A DNA stretch of 64,000 nucleotides from Treponema sp. UBA1793 (lineage in GTDB: Bacteria > Spirochaetota > Spirochaetia > Treponematales > Treponemataceae), in contig DCFX01000060.1 of NCBI GenBank assembly GCA_002314445.1, forward strand, positions 7,101-71,100, written 5' to 3'. Under the pieces are notes generated by a model. It saw only the letters and a list, made by a program, of their open reading frames with translations, was not told where the DNA came from and ran no database searches. Shown piece after piece: positions 34,359 to 42,231 of the stretch (position 1 is the stretch's first letter; each line of letters starts with the position of its first letter). The position numbers were made by a program, and so were the translations under genes.

Positions 34359-35348
34359 ATGTTCAAAGCCGATGACAACAGATATGACGGACGGATGCAG
34401 TATTTACGCTGCGGAAAAAGCGGAATTATGATGCCGCGTGTAGCGCTGGGATTGTGGCACAATTTCGGTTCCGTCGACGATTTTGAAAATCAGAAAAAAA
34501 TGATTTTTAAAGCGTTTGATATGGGCATTACTCATTTTGATCTGGCCAACAACTACGGGCCTGCAGCCGGCAGTGCAGAGGAAAACTTTGGGCGTATCCT
34601 GAACAGTGATTTCAGAAGCTACCGCGACGAAATTCTTGTTTCGACAAAGGCCGGATACGATATGTGGCCCGGCCCATACGGAGACCACGGTTCACGGAAA
34701 TATCTTACGGCAAGCATAAACCAGAGCCTGAAACGGATGAATCTTGAGTATGTCGATATCTTCTACCATCACCGCCCGGATCCTGATACGCCGCTTGAAG
34801 AAACGATGGGGGCGGTAAGCGATATCGTAAAAAGCGGAAAGGCTCTTTATGCGGGTATTTCAAACTACAACAGCAGCCAGACGCGCGCCGCAGCCGCAAT
34901 CCTTGCACGCAACGGCACGCCGCTGCTTATCAATCAGTTCAGATACAATATGTTCGACAGATGGAGTGAGAATGACCGCCTTATGGATACGCTTGCAGAA
35001 GTTGGAGCAGGTTCTATCACATTCAGTCCTCTTGCACAGGGGCTGCTTTCCGATAAATATCTGAACGGCATTCCCGAAAACAGCCGCGCGTCACTCAATC
35101 ATTTTCTCCGTTCGGACAGTATAACCCCCGAAAAAGTTGGAAAAATACGGAAACTTAACGATCTTGCGCATGACAGGGGGCAGTCGCTCGCACAAATGGC
35201 GTTATCATGGAATCTGCGTAAGGATAAAGTGACGGCGGTACTTATCGGCGCTCATAACCCTGAGCAGATAGAAGATAATGTAAATATTATCCGTCATCTG
35301 GGTTTTACAGAGGAAGAGCTTGCTGTTATAGGGGATATCCTGAAGTAA
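34359..35348 (+). CDS. Aldo/keto reductase, YghZ-like
   Basis: Start set at MFKADDNRYDG with AAGGAGG 4 bp upstream. 329 residues, matching L-glyceraldehyde-3-phosphate reductase (YghZ/GpsA-type AKR14). Catalytic residues in DLANNYGP (Asp, Tyr), STKAGYDMWPGPYG (Lys) and DIFYHHRPD (His). C-terminal NADPH site ALSWNLRKDKVTAVLIGA, here cited as about 285-302. It follows the SDR gene on the same strand but has its own promoter. Confidence 0.9.
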   Translation: MFKADDNRYDGRMQYLRCGKSGIMMPRVALGLWHNFGSVDDFENQKKMIFKAFDMGITHFDLANNYGPAAGSAEENFGRILNSDFRSYRDEILVSTKAGYDMWPGPYGDHGSRKYLTASINQSLKRMNLEYVDIFYHHRPDPDTPLEETMGAVSDIVKSGKALYAGISNYNSSQTRAAAAILARNGTPLLINQFRYNMFDRWSENDRLMDTLAEVGAGSITFSPLAQGLLSDKYLNGIPENSRASLNHFLRSDSITPEKVGKIRKLNDLAHDRGQSLAQMALSWNLRKDKVTAVLIGAHNPEQIEDNVNIIRHLGFTEEELAVIGDILK

Positions 35349-35349
35349 G

Positions 35350-36045
35350 ATGAATACACAGGCAGAAAAAGTAATTGAGCAGAAGCTGTTCACGTTTCAG
35401 GATAAACAGTACAGGGAGTTTCAGTGCAAACTCATGCCGACAGTTGCCCCTGAACGGGTTATCGGCGTGCGGACTCCTGCTTTGCGTGCATATGCGAAGG
35501 AACTTGCAAAAACTCCTGCTTCAGCGGAATTTTTGCAGGTTCTGCCTCACGCTTATTACGAGGAAAACAATCTGCACGGATTTATTATTGAAACGATAAA
35601 AGATTTTGATACAGCAGTACAGGCTGTCGATAAACTGCTTCCGTATATAGACAACTGGGCGACATGCGATCAGATAAAGCCGAAAGCGTTCAGGAAAAAT
35701 ATTCCGGCACTGTATGAGAAGATAAAGGAATGGACTGCGTCCGGTACAACATATACGGTGCGTTTCGGTATTGAAATGCTCATGAATTTTTTCCTTGATG
35801 AAAATTTTACACCCGAATCAGTTGAGCTTGCCGCGCGTATTCGTTCTGACGAATATTATATAAACATGATGATTGCATGGTATTTCGCGACAGCACTCTC
35901 AAAGCAGTACGCTTCTGTCATTAATTATATTGAAGAAAATAAACTTGATGTGTGGGTGCACAACAAAGCAATCCAGAAGTCGGTGGAGAGTTATCGTATT
36001 ACAGACGGACAGAAAGACTTTTTACGGGCATTGAAGAGGTCTTAG
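35350..36045 (+). CDS. AlkD-like DNA alkylation repair protein
   Basis: 231 residues. The opening matches the COG4912/AlkD family: KLMPTVAPERVIGVRTPALR, then helical HEAT-like repeats with LPYIDNWATCDQIKPKAF (about 96-113), WYFATALSKQY and a basic end. AlkD removes 3- and 7-alkylpurines; the Asp and Trp of the active site (DNWATCD) are present. The ATG is directly after the AKR stop (1 bp gap), so the genes are cotranscribed. Confidence 0.88.
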   Translation: MNTQAEKVIEQKLFTFQDKQYREFQCKLMPTVAPERVIGVRTPALRAYAKELAKTPASAEFLQVLPHAYYEENNLHGFIIETIKDFDTAVQAVDKLLPYIDNWATCDQIKPKAFRKNIPALYEKIKEWTASGTTYTVRFGIEMLMNFFLDENFTPESVELAARIRSDEYYINMMIAWYFATALSKQYASVINYIEENKLDVWVHNKAIQKSVESYRITDGQKDFLRALKRS

Positions 36046-36107
36046 CGGTAAATTTTTTTGCTGTTCAAAATGAATTAAGTATTGTATACTGATTGTCAGG
36101 TCATTTT

Positions 36108-38084
36108 GTGCCATACGAAATACATTTTGATGTTTCCGGAACCGTAATTATCCTGATATTGCTCTATGTCTTTTTTACGTATAAGCGGTTTCCGGCCTGG
36201 CGGAACAGGGTTTATTTTCTTCTTCTCATTGACTCTCTTGTAGCAATCATGCTTGATATTGCTACCTGCTATACAAATGCATACTTGCCGGTAAGTATGA
36301 TTACATGGAAAAAACTGCTTGTCGTTTTCCAGATTCTGACTATCAATTTTATTCCGGTACTGTACTATATTTTTGTCATCTCTATGACACATTCCCGTAT
36401 GGAATTGAGCCGGAGTCATTTAATAATAATAGGCTGTGTTTTATTGTATGAGCTGCCTGCCATTATACTGTCTCCCGTTACCCGTTTTGTCATGTATTTT
36501 GGGAAAGACGGCTCGTATCATCACGGGCCGGGAATGGAATTTCTGTATCTTATCGGCCTTTTCTTCCTTATTCTCGGGCTGTATCAGATTATAAAATACA
36601 GCAAAAGACTTAACGGACAGCAGATTTCCGTTTCGGTTTTTTATACGCTGGCTAATTCTACTGCCATCATAGTCCAATACTTTAATCCGTATCTGCTTAT
36701 TACCGGCTTTGCATGTGCTATTTCGCTCTTTCTCATGTACCTGACATTGCAGAATCCGCTTGAATTTATTGACAGCACCACGGGTACGTACAGCAGAGAG
36801 GCTTTTGGTGAAATCATATACAATGAAGTTGATTCAAATAAATACTGTTCCCTTGTGGTGCTGCAGATAACGAACATCGAAGCAATACGAAGACAGTTCG
36901 GAATGGAAAACGGTTACTATCTTGTTAAAGAATTTACGAAAAGACTTACAGCCGTATGCAGAAATAATAATCTGTTCCGCATATTCGGATATTGTTACGT
37001 ATTTATATGCAGGGACAAAAAGGAAGCGTTCGGGGAAATTGATGCAATCCTGGATTTTTTAAAGACTCCCGTCTCCGTGGATTTGAAAAATTCTGTGATA
37101 AGCAGAATTGAATACCCTGTTGCGGCAAATCTGTTCCTTTTTGAGAACATCCAGGAAATACAGCATGTCGATGCTGCAAAACCACGCATCAATATTGAAG
37201 ATATTATCAGCATAATACAATTTGTCGTTTCAGGTGCTACAGGGCATAACGAAATTGATTTTACCTATATAGATAAGAACACTATAAAAAAGTATCGGGA
37301 TAAAATGACAATCGAACGGACTGTGCAGGAAGCTATAAAAAACGAGTCGTTCGAGGTCTTTCTCCAGCCGATTTTTGATCTTCGGTCTAAAACATTCGTC
37401 GGGGCGGAATCTCTTATCCGATTGAAGGGTGCTGACGGTGTTTATATACCCCCTTCTGCCTTTATTCCGGAGGCGGAGCAAAGCGGAGGGATTCTGGAAA
37501 TCGGCAACATATCGTTGAAAAAAACATGCCAGTTCATGAAAGATGCTGATATAGAAAGCCTTGGCATAAAAGTCGTCAACGTAAACCTTTCGATGATACA
37601 GTGTATGCAGGACGGAATCGTAAATCACCTTATGAATATCATAGAGTCTTACGGCATACCGAAAAACATGATTCAGTTTGAAATTACCGAGACGATGGTC
37701 GCTGATGATGCGGATCGTCTTGCGGAAGTTATCAAAGAGCTGGCAGAGGAAGGTATATCCTTTGCTCTTGATGACTACGGGATGGGGTATTCAAATGCGG
37801 CCCGGGTTATGCATTATCATTTTGCGGAAGTGAAATTTGACAAAAGCCTTGTCGACGCCGCAGAAAAAGATACGGGCAATATGATTCTGCTGAAGCACCT
37901 TATGAGTATGGTAAAAGAAGCGGGAATGCTTGCGCTTGCGGAAGGTGTTGAAACGGCAGAAACATCTGCCACACTGGAATCAATTGGCTGCGACCTTATT
38001 CAGGGATATTATTATGCGAAACCCATGCCGTGCGGCAAATTTGTCGAATTTATGAAAAAATGGGTTGCTGAACACCACTCATAA
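36108..38084 (+). CDS. Membrane c-di-GMP phosphodiesterase with 7TM sensor, degenerate GGDEF and EAL
   Basis: GTG at 36108 is chosen because AGG lies 7 bp upstream; a TTG 15 bp earlier is possible. 658 residues. The first about 215 residues have seven hydrophobic segments like the histidine-kinase 7TM sensor domain. A GGDEF-like domain (about 220-355) has lost its motif (RIFGYCYVF), so it is inactive. The EAL domain (about 395-655) keeps the active set: GAESLIRL, VNVNLS, EITE, LDDYGMGYS, VKFDKS and AEGVET. It should degrade c-di-GMP in response to an unknown extracytoplasmic or membrane signal. Confidence 0.88.
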   Translation: MPYEIHFDVSGTVIILILLYVFFTYKRFPAWRNRVYFLLLIDSLVAIMLDIATCYTNAYLPVSMITWKKLLVVFQILTINFIPVLYYIFVISMTHSRMELSRSHLIIIGCVLLYELPAIILSPVTRFVMYFGKDGSYHHGPGMEFLYLIGLFFLILGLYQIIKYSKRLNGQQISVSVFYTLANSTAIIVQYFNPYLLITGFACAISLFLMYLTLQNPLEFIDSTTGTYSREAFGEIIYNEVDSNKYCSLVVLQITNIEAIRRQFGMENGYYLVKEFTKRLTAVCRNNNLFRIFGYCYVFICRDKKEAFGEIDAILDFLKTPVSVDLKNSVISRIEYPVAANLFLFENIQEIQHVDAAKPRINIEDIISIIQFVVSGATGHNEIDFTYIDKNTIKKYRDKMTIERTVQEAIKNESFEVFLQPIFDLRSKTFVGAESLIRLKGADGVYIPPSAFIPEAEQSGGILEIGNISLKKTCQFMKDADIESLGIKVVNVNLSMIQCMQDGIVNHLMNIIESYGIPKNMIQFEITETMVADDADRLAEVIKELAEEGISFALDDYGMGYSNAARVMHYHFAEVKFDKSLVDAAEKDTGNMILLKHLMSMVKEAGMLALAEGVETAETSATLESIGCDLIQGYYYAKPMPCGKFVEFMKKWVAEHHS

Positions 38085-38117
38085 ATTCAACAAACTGATT
38101 TTTCCCTGTGCCTCTTT

Positions 38118-38915
38118 TTACAGGCCGAGCATCCACTTAATTGCCGGTTCCAGATATTTGTTCCAGAAAACCATGTTGTGCACTCCGCAGCTTTCGTGGT
38201 AGCAGACGTTTACACCCTCGCTGATGAAGAAATCGCGTGTCTGCCTGTTTTGTTCAATAAGATAATCTTCCGTTCCGCATGCCATGAAGAGTTCGGGAAA
38301 TTTGCCGCCGGCTTCTTTGATACGGCGTACAAGTATTTCCGGATTGTTGTCGCTTTCTTCAACGGTTTCCAGATTTCCGAAAATCCGGGTATAGTATTCA
38401 TAATTTGCGATTCCGTTATCAGTTCCCGGTTTCATGGTTGCAAGCGAATGGACGATGTTTGCAGATGAAAGTCCCGCTCCTTTGCTGAATGTTTCCGGGT
38501 ATTTGAGAACTGTATGGAGCGCTCCGAACCCTCCCATAGAAAAACCTGCAATAAACGTGTCTTCTTTTTTTGTTGCAAGGTCAAACGTTCTGCGCATGTA
38601 CTCGACTAATTCAACGCCAGCGAACGTTCCGTATTTACATCCAGTCGCTGCCCCGTCGAGATAAAAACCGTTTTCCGCGTTGGGAAGCACGACTGCCATG
38701 TTGTATTTGAATGCCAAATCAACAATATCGCTTCCTGTTATCCAGTCTTTGTCGTCTCCTGAATAACCGTGCAGGAGAAAGAGCGTTTTTGCAGGACGCG
38801 CGTATGCAGGATTGTTATTGACATACCACTCGCGTGCGTCGTTGGGCAGGAGAACTGTCACGGGGACAGGTCTGCATAGAGATGTTGAATAAAAGGAGAT
38901 GTTTACATATGCCAT
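38118..38915 (-). CDS. Alpha/beta-hydrolase esterase (FrmB/tributyrin esterase-like)
   Basis: 265 residues, putative esterase family. Oxyanion region LLHGYSGDDKDWI, nucleophile elbow GFSMGG, catalytic Asp in ACGTEDYLIEQN and His in ESCGVHNMVFW. The family includes S-formylglutathione hydrolases and acetyl-/feruloyl-esterases. Start MAYVNISFYS with GAGG 9 bp upstream. No signal peptide, so it acts in the cytosol. Convergent with the EAL gene; the Rieske gene lies upstream on the same strand, 39 bp away. Confidence 0.87.
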   Translation of the reverse strand: MAYVNISFYSTSLCRPVPVTVLLPNDAREWYVNNNPAYARPAKTLFLLHGYSGDDKDWITGSDIVDLAFKYNMAVVLPNAENGFYLDGAATGCKYGTFAGVELVEYMRRTFDLATKKEDTFIAGFSMGGFGALHTVLKYPETFSKGAGLSSANIVHSLATMKPGTDNGIANYEYYTRIFGNLETVEESDNNPEILVRRIKEAGGKFPELFMACGTEDYLIEQNRQTRDFFISEGVNVCYHESCGVHNMVFWNKYLEPAIKWMLGL

Positions 38916-38954
38916 TTTGTACTACCTCGAAAAGAAATTAAATAAATTATTTGT

Positions 38955-39926
38955 TCAGCGGTTTTCGCTTTTCAGTTCTTCCCGTTTTTTCCGGAATTCA
39001 ATTATAGGCAGATCACCCTGTATCAGATTTTCCCCCATCTGCAGCTCACTTATTTTGGGCTGCTGCGTAAGCACGACGCGGCGATCCTGATGCAGGATAA
39101 TACTGTCCATTATATTTCCAACCTGATTTACGATTTGTTTCAAAACGGGAATACGTACGAAATTCTGATAAAACCGGAGGTAGATATGCGTATTTTCCTC
39201 GTCAACCGGCACAAATGCGGCCATAATACGCAAGTGAGGCGATATACGGTTCTGCCATATATTCGGCATATAAAGCTGGAGGCTGAACAGTTTTTCATAA
39301 TCCTGTATTTCCTGCGGTTTCAGCGGTTTCTGTCCCTGATCTGTCACATTATTGACGTAAAAGGTCATGAGATTGTCCTGCCATTTTACAACAGGTCCGT
39401 TTACAATCGTCTTGTTTCCGCGCCCGATTGTTGTTTTATGCACGAACGGGAGATGCACGACATCAAGCTGATTTTCTATGGCACGCGTATAATGCACATT
39501 CCATGTTTCATCAATTTCTCCGTAGGAAAAGCTGCTTTTCAGTTCCTCAAAAAAAGGGATTTCCGGCAGGACATCTTTCTGCTCACCATACCACACCCAG
39601 ATAAAACCGTATGCCTCTTTAGCCTGATATGCAGCTGTATGATATCTGTCGGGAACGGAGCTTCCTCTTCCTTCTGCGGGGATGTACGTAACTTTACCTG
39701 ATGCATCGTACTGAAAACCATGGAACGGACATGCAGCCTGTCCGTTTATTACAACGCCTTTTGAAATACCTGCACCCCGGTGGCAGCATTTGTCTGCAAT
39801 ACAGCAAATCCTGTTCTGTGTATCCCTCCAGAAGACAAGTTTCTCTGAAAAGCGTGTTATTCCCGTTAATCTGTTTTTCTTTACTTCACGGGCATCAAGC
39901 ACCGCATACCATTGATTACGAATCAT
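38955..39926 (-). CDS. Rieske non-heme iron oxygenase alpha subunit-like
   Basis: Start set at MIRNQWYAVLDAREVK, the usual N-terminus. 323 residues. Rieske cluster ligands Cys47, His49, Cys66 and His69 (CPFHGF). The mononuclear iron site follows the D-x2-H-x4-H pattern at Asp155, His158 and His163 (LDVVHLPFVH). The organisation matches PaO/VanA-type oxygenases that hydroxylate or demethylate aromatic or cyclic substrates with O2. No ferredoxin or reductase partner is nearby. An oxygenase is unexpected in a fermentative spirochaete; it may serve O2 detoxification or an acquired pathway. Confidence 0.87.
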   Translation of the reverse strand: MIRNQWYAVLDAREVKKNRLTGITRFSEKLVFWRDTQNRICCIADKCCHRGAGISKGVVINGQAACPFHGFQYDASGKVTYIPAEGRGSSVPDRYHTAAYQAKEAYGFIWVWYGEQKDVLPEIPFFEELKSSFSYGEIDETWNVHYTRAIENQLDVVHLPFVHKTTIGRGNKTIVNGPVVKWQDNLMTFYVNNVTDQGQKPLKPQEIQDYEKLFSLQLYMPNIWQNRISPHLRIMAAFVPVDEENTHIYLRFYQNFVRIPVLKQIVNQVGNIMDSIILHQDRRVVLTQQPKISELQMGENLIQGDLPIIEFRKKREELKSENR

Positions 39927-40061
39927 ACTGTACGTCTCTTCCTTTATCAGATAAGTATAACACACTTTGGTCAGAAAAGAAAAAGACTGCCGGGAGCTTA
40001 ACCGTACGTTTATTATTCACATTTTACAGACTTACAAAAAAATCTGATTAAGCTGCCTTTG

Positions 40062-40174
40062 TACAGAAAAACAGTCCGCTCCCACCTGAAATAATTACGC
40101 TATGCTCCGGCTCGCCAGAATAGGCGAGAGTCGCACGCGGAATTATTTCAGGTTCCGCTCCCTGTTTTTCTGTA
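40062..40174 (-). repeat. Composite hairpin element, copy 1
   Basis: Outer arms of 13 bases (TACAGAAAAACAG and complement, 40062-40074 and 40162-40174) and inner arms of 12 bases (CCTGAAATAATT, 40085-40096 and 40141-40152). Between outer and inner arms sits TCCGCTCC as a direct repeat, unpaired (40075 and 40154). The 44-base core (40097-40140) on the minus strand begins CCGCGTGCGAC and contains GGAGCATAGCG and an inner CTCGCC/GGCGAG stem. The core is shared with copy 2, the arms are not. Confidence 0.85.
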
Positions 40175-40356
40175 TACTGTTGCCAATCAGTACTTTTTTT
40201 CCACCGTTTGCAAATGGAAAATAATAAACAACGTTTTTGAGAACAAAACAACGGGATTCTGGAGGGGCACGGGGGTTGTGTACCCTGTCTTTTGATTCTT
40301 CTAAACGTCGTCTATTGGTACATGCCGTTCGAGGAGAAAATATTCTGCATGCCTTG

Positions 40357-40460
40357 TGTAAAAGAGAATGCGGAGCAGAAAATAAGCCCGCGTGCGACCC
40401 TGAGCGAAGCGAAGTTGGAGCTTAAGCGGATTATTTTCTGCGGGAGCATTCTCTTTTACA
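40357..40460 (+). repeat. Composite hairpin element, copy 2
   Basis: Outer arms of 15 bases (TGTAAAAGAGAATGC and complement, 40357-40371 and 40446-40460) and inner arms of 10 bases (CAGAAAATAA, 40376-40385 and 40431-40440). GGAGC and GGGAGC stand in direct orientation next to the arms. The 45-base core (40386-40430) contains CCGCGTGCGACCCT and GGAGCTTAAGCGG, matching the core of copy 1 read from the minus strand. Arm sequences differ fully from copy 1. Confidence 0.85.
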
Positions 40461-40513
40461 AATGCACGACAATAATTTTGTTTCCAGAAGTTCCATGCAT
40501 AATAAACGTACGA

Positions 40514-41389
40514 TTATTTGTGCTTTACCGGAATCCAGATTCCGCTTTCATAATCCGGTTTACTGCCGTCGTCCATTGAATACCATTCAATATTTAACGA
40601 CAGCGGCATCTCATAGTCGGGATTGCCGGGCAGCCAGTTTTTAAATATTTCGGTATTAACTGCCTGGAGTGAGCCGGGGAGCGGTCCGGTACAGCGGAAC
40701 TTTGCCCATTCGACAGCAGGAATTTCAAGTACGCGCATTCCCGAAGGGATTGTTCCTCCGTCGTATCTGCCTGCAATCATGTACGTAAACTTTTTTGTCT
40801 CCGGTTTATCGTCGATGCACACGCCGAATTCGCCTATCATGCATTTTTCAATAACCGACTGTATCTGCTCCGTATTCTTATTCTGCGTGCAGTTTGTCAT
40901 GAATTCGGTCCAGAACTTTGGTATTTCCTGATACCCTTCATCATATGTGAAATCCCGTTCATAACCGATTACCTTAAATGCATCCATCTTTTCAATTTTG
41001 TAGTCCATTCCGCTTCCTCCCTGGATAACTATGGAAATTGTGAGCGGCAGAAACGGTTTTATTTTATGTGCATCACCTTTCATCTGCATGGGTGATGCAC
41101 CGTGAAAACGCGTAAATGCCTTTGTAAAACTTTCAGGAGTCTCATAGCTGTATTTGTATGCAATATCGATGACCTTGTCACCTGCAGCGATGACGTCAAG
41201 TGCTGCAAGATAGAGCCGCCGGTATCTGATGTATTCCGCAATGGTCCAGCCTGTCATAAGTTTGAATCCTTTCTGGAAATAAAACGGCGAAATGTGCACT
41301 GCTTCCGCCACGTCATACCCGTCGATGTTGTCGAGCAGGTGTGTTTCCATATAAGAAACTGCCCTTTTCAGGCTTTCTGTCCATTCCAT
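40514..41389 (-). CDS. AraC-family regulator with GyrI-like effector domain
   Basis: 291 residues. N-terminal AraC double HTH (about 8-105: YDVAEAVHISPFYFQKGFK, KVIDIAYKYSYETPESFTKAF) followed by a GyrI-like/SOUL-type small-molecule-binding domain (about 128-291, YKIEKMDAFKVIGYERDF, ending GIWIPVK). This is the Rob/BmrR-like layout that senses drugs or lipophilic ligands. Two more relatives stand at 62.5-64 kb. It ends 54 bp from composite hairpin copy 2. Target unknown. Confidence 0.9.
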   Translation of the reverse strand: MEWTESLKRAVSYMETHLLDNIDGYDVAEAVHISPFYFQKGFKLMTGWTIAEYIRYRRLYLAALDVIAAGDKVIDIAYKYSYETPESFTKAFTRFHGASPMQMKGDAHKIKPFLPLTISIVIQGGSGMDYKIEKMDAFKVIGYERDFTYDEGYQEIPKFWTEFMTNCTQNKNTEQIQSVIEKCMIGEFGVCIDDKPETKKFTYMIAGRYDGGTIPSGMRVLEIPAVEWAKFRCTGPLPGSLQAVNTEIFKNWLPGNPDYEMPLSLNIEWYSMDDGSKPDYESGIWIPVKHK

Positions 41390-41526
41390 GAGACCTCCTG
41401 ATGATAGAACTATACTGTACGAGATGAATACTATCCTGTCATTCTATGGCTTTTTTTGTCGGGATGCTACCTCGTGTATGCCGGACAAAGATAAGCAGAA
41501 AATGACAGGCGGCTGCATATAAGTCA

Positions 41527-41535
41527 TGATATACT
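41527..41535 (+). promoter_or_regulatory. Extended -10 promoter of the DinB-like gene
   Basis: TGATATACT (TG-n-TATACT) ends 6 bp before the ATG at 41542, so transcription should start at or next to the start codon. No Shine-Dalgarno is present. Confidence 0.55.
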
Positions 41536-41541
41536 GCGTAT

Positions 41542-42222
41542 ATGAAATATTTTGGAGAAGGATTAAGTGAGCTTCACAAAGATTTGAATAAGCAGATAGG
41601 AAAAAGAAGTTCCTTTAGTGAAGCTATGGAGCTGTTTCTGAATCTTCATGAGGCACTTCATGCGTCTGCTGTCACCGGAGGAGTTCCGAACGAAGTTGAT
41701 GCGCTGCTCTGTGACCTTACACCGGAAGAAGCTGCTGCGATGCCTGAAAAAAAAGGCGAAACAATCAACTGGGCACTCTGGCACATGGCGCGCATTGAAG
41801 ATATTACGATGAACATGTTTGTCGCACAGAAAAAACAGGTATTTACAAAAACCGTACAGCAGAAAATCAATTCACCGATAACAGATACAGGAAATGCGCT
41901 CACGCAGGAAGAAATACGCTCGTTCAGCAGCCGGGTACGACTTCCAGCCCTCATTGCATACTGGAATGCCGTTGCGTCCCGGACGCGTGATATCGTTTTA
42001 TTACTCACGGCCGACGACATGAAGCGTCCTGTGGATAAACACAGCCTTGATGCGGTTCTTGCGGCAGGCGGAGTGACAAGCCGGCAGGATTCGGTCTGGC
42101 TGCTCGATTACTGGGGCGGCAAAGATGTCGCAGGGCTTCTTCTCATGCCTCCGACGCGCCATCTTATGCTGCACCTTAACGACTGCTGCAAGTGGAAGAT
42201 GATGCTCCGGAAAGGAAAATGA
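41542..42222 (+). CDS. DinB-superfamily protein
   Basis: 226 residues, four-helix bundle type. Metal His candidates are in WALWHMARIED (first helix pair) and RHLMLHLND (last helix). DinB-like proteins include metal-dependent thiol transferases (bacillithiol, mycothiol) and damage-inducible proteins; the exact role is open. No RBS is seen and an extended -10 abuts the ATG. Convergent with aspA, the stops 9 bp apart. Confidence 0.78.
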   Translation: MKYFGEGLSELHKDLNKQIGKRSSFSEAMELFLNLHEALHASAVTGGVPNEVDALLCDLTPEEAAAMPEKKGETINWALWHMARIEDITMNMFVAQKKQVFTKTVQQKINSPITDTGNALTQEEIRSFSSRVRLPALIAYWNAVASRTRDIVLLLTADDMKRPVDKHSLDAVLAAGGVTSRQDSVWLLDYWGGKDVAGLLLMPPTRHLMLHLNDCCKWKMMLRKGK

Positions 42223-42231
42223 AGTCAGGAT

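Larger units (their letters stand above)
39927..40513. other. 587-bp gap without a gene, containing two composite hairpins
   Basis: Between the Rieske gene and an AraC gene, both minus strand. Two hairpin elements of one family (40062-40174 and 40357-40460) lie in opposite orientation 182 bp apart. The sequence between them has only short frames without RBS. Confidence 0.8.

Noticed and set aside
40062..40460. Integron attC sites as an explanation of the hairpins
   Set aside because: Conserved parts are central, and no GTTRRRY-type ends or cassette-like genes are seen.
40237..40579. Short plus-strand frames inside the hairpin region
   Set aside because: They follow the repeat sequence, lack RBS and have no resemblance to proteins.
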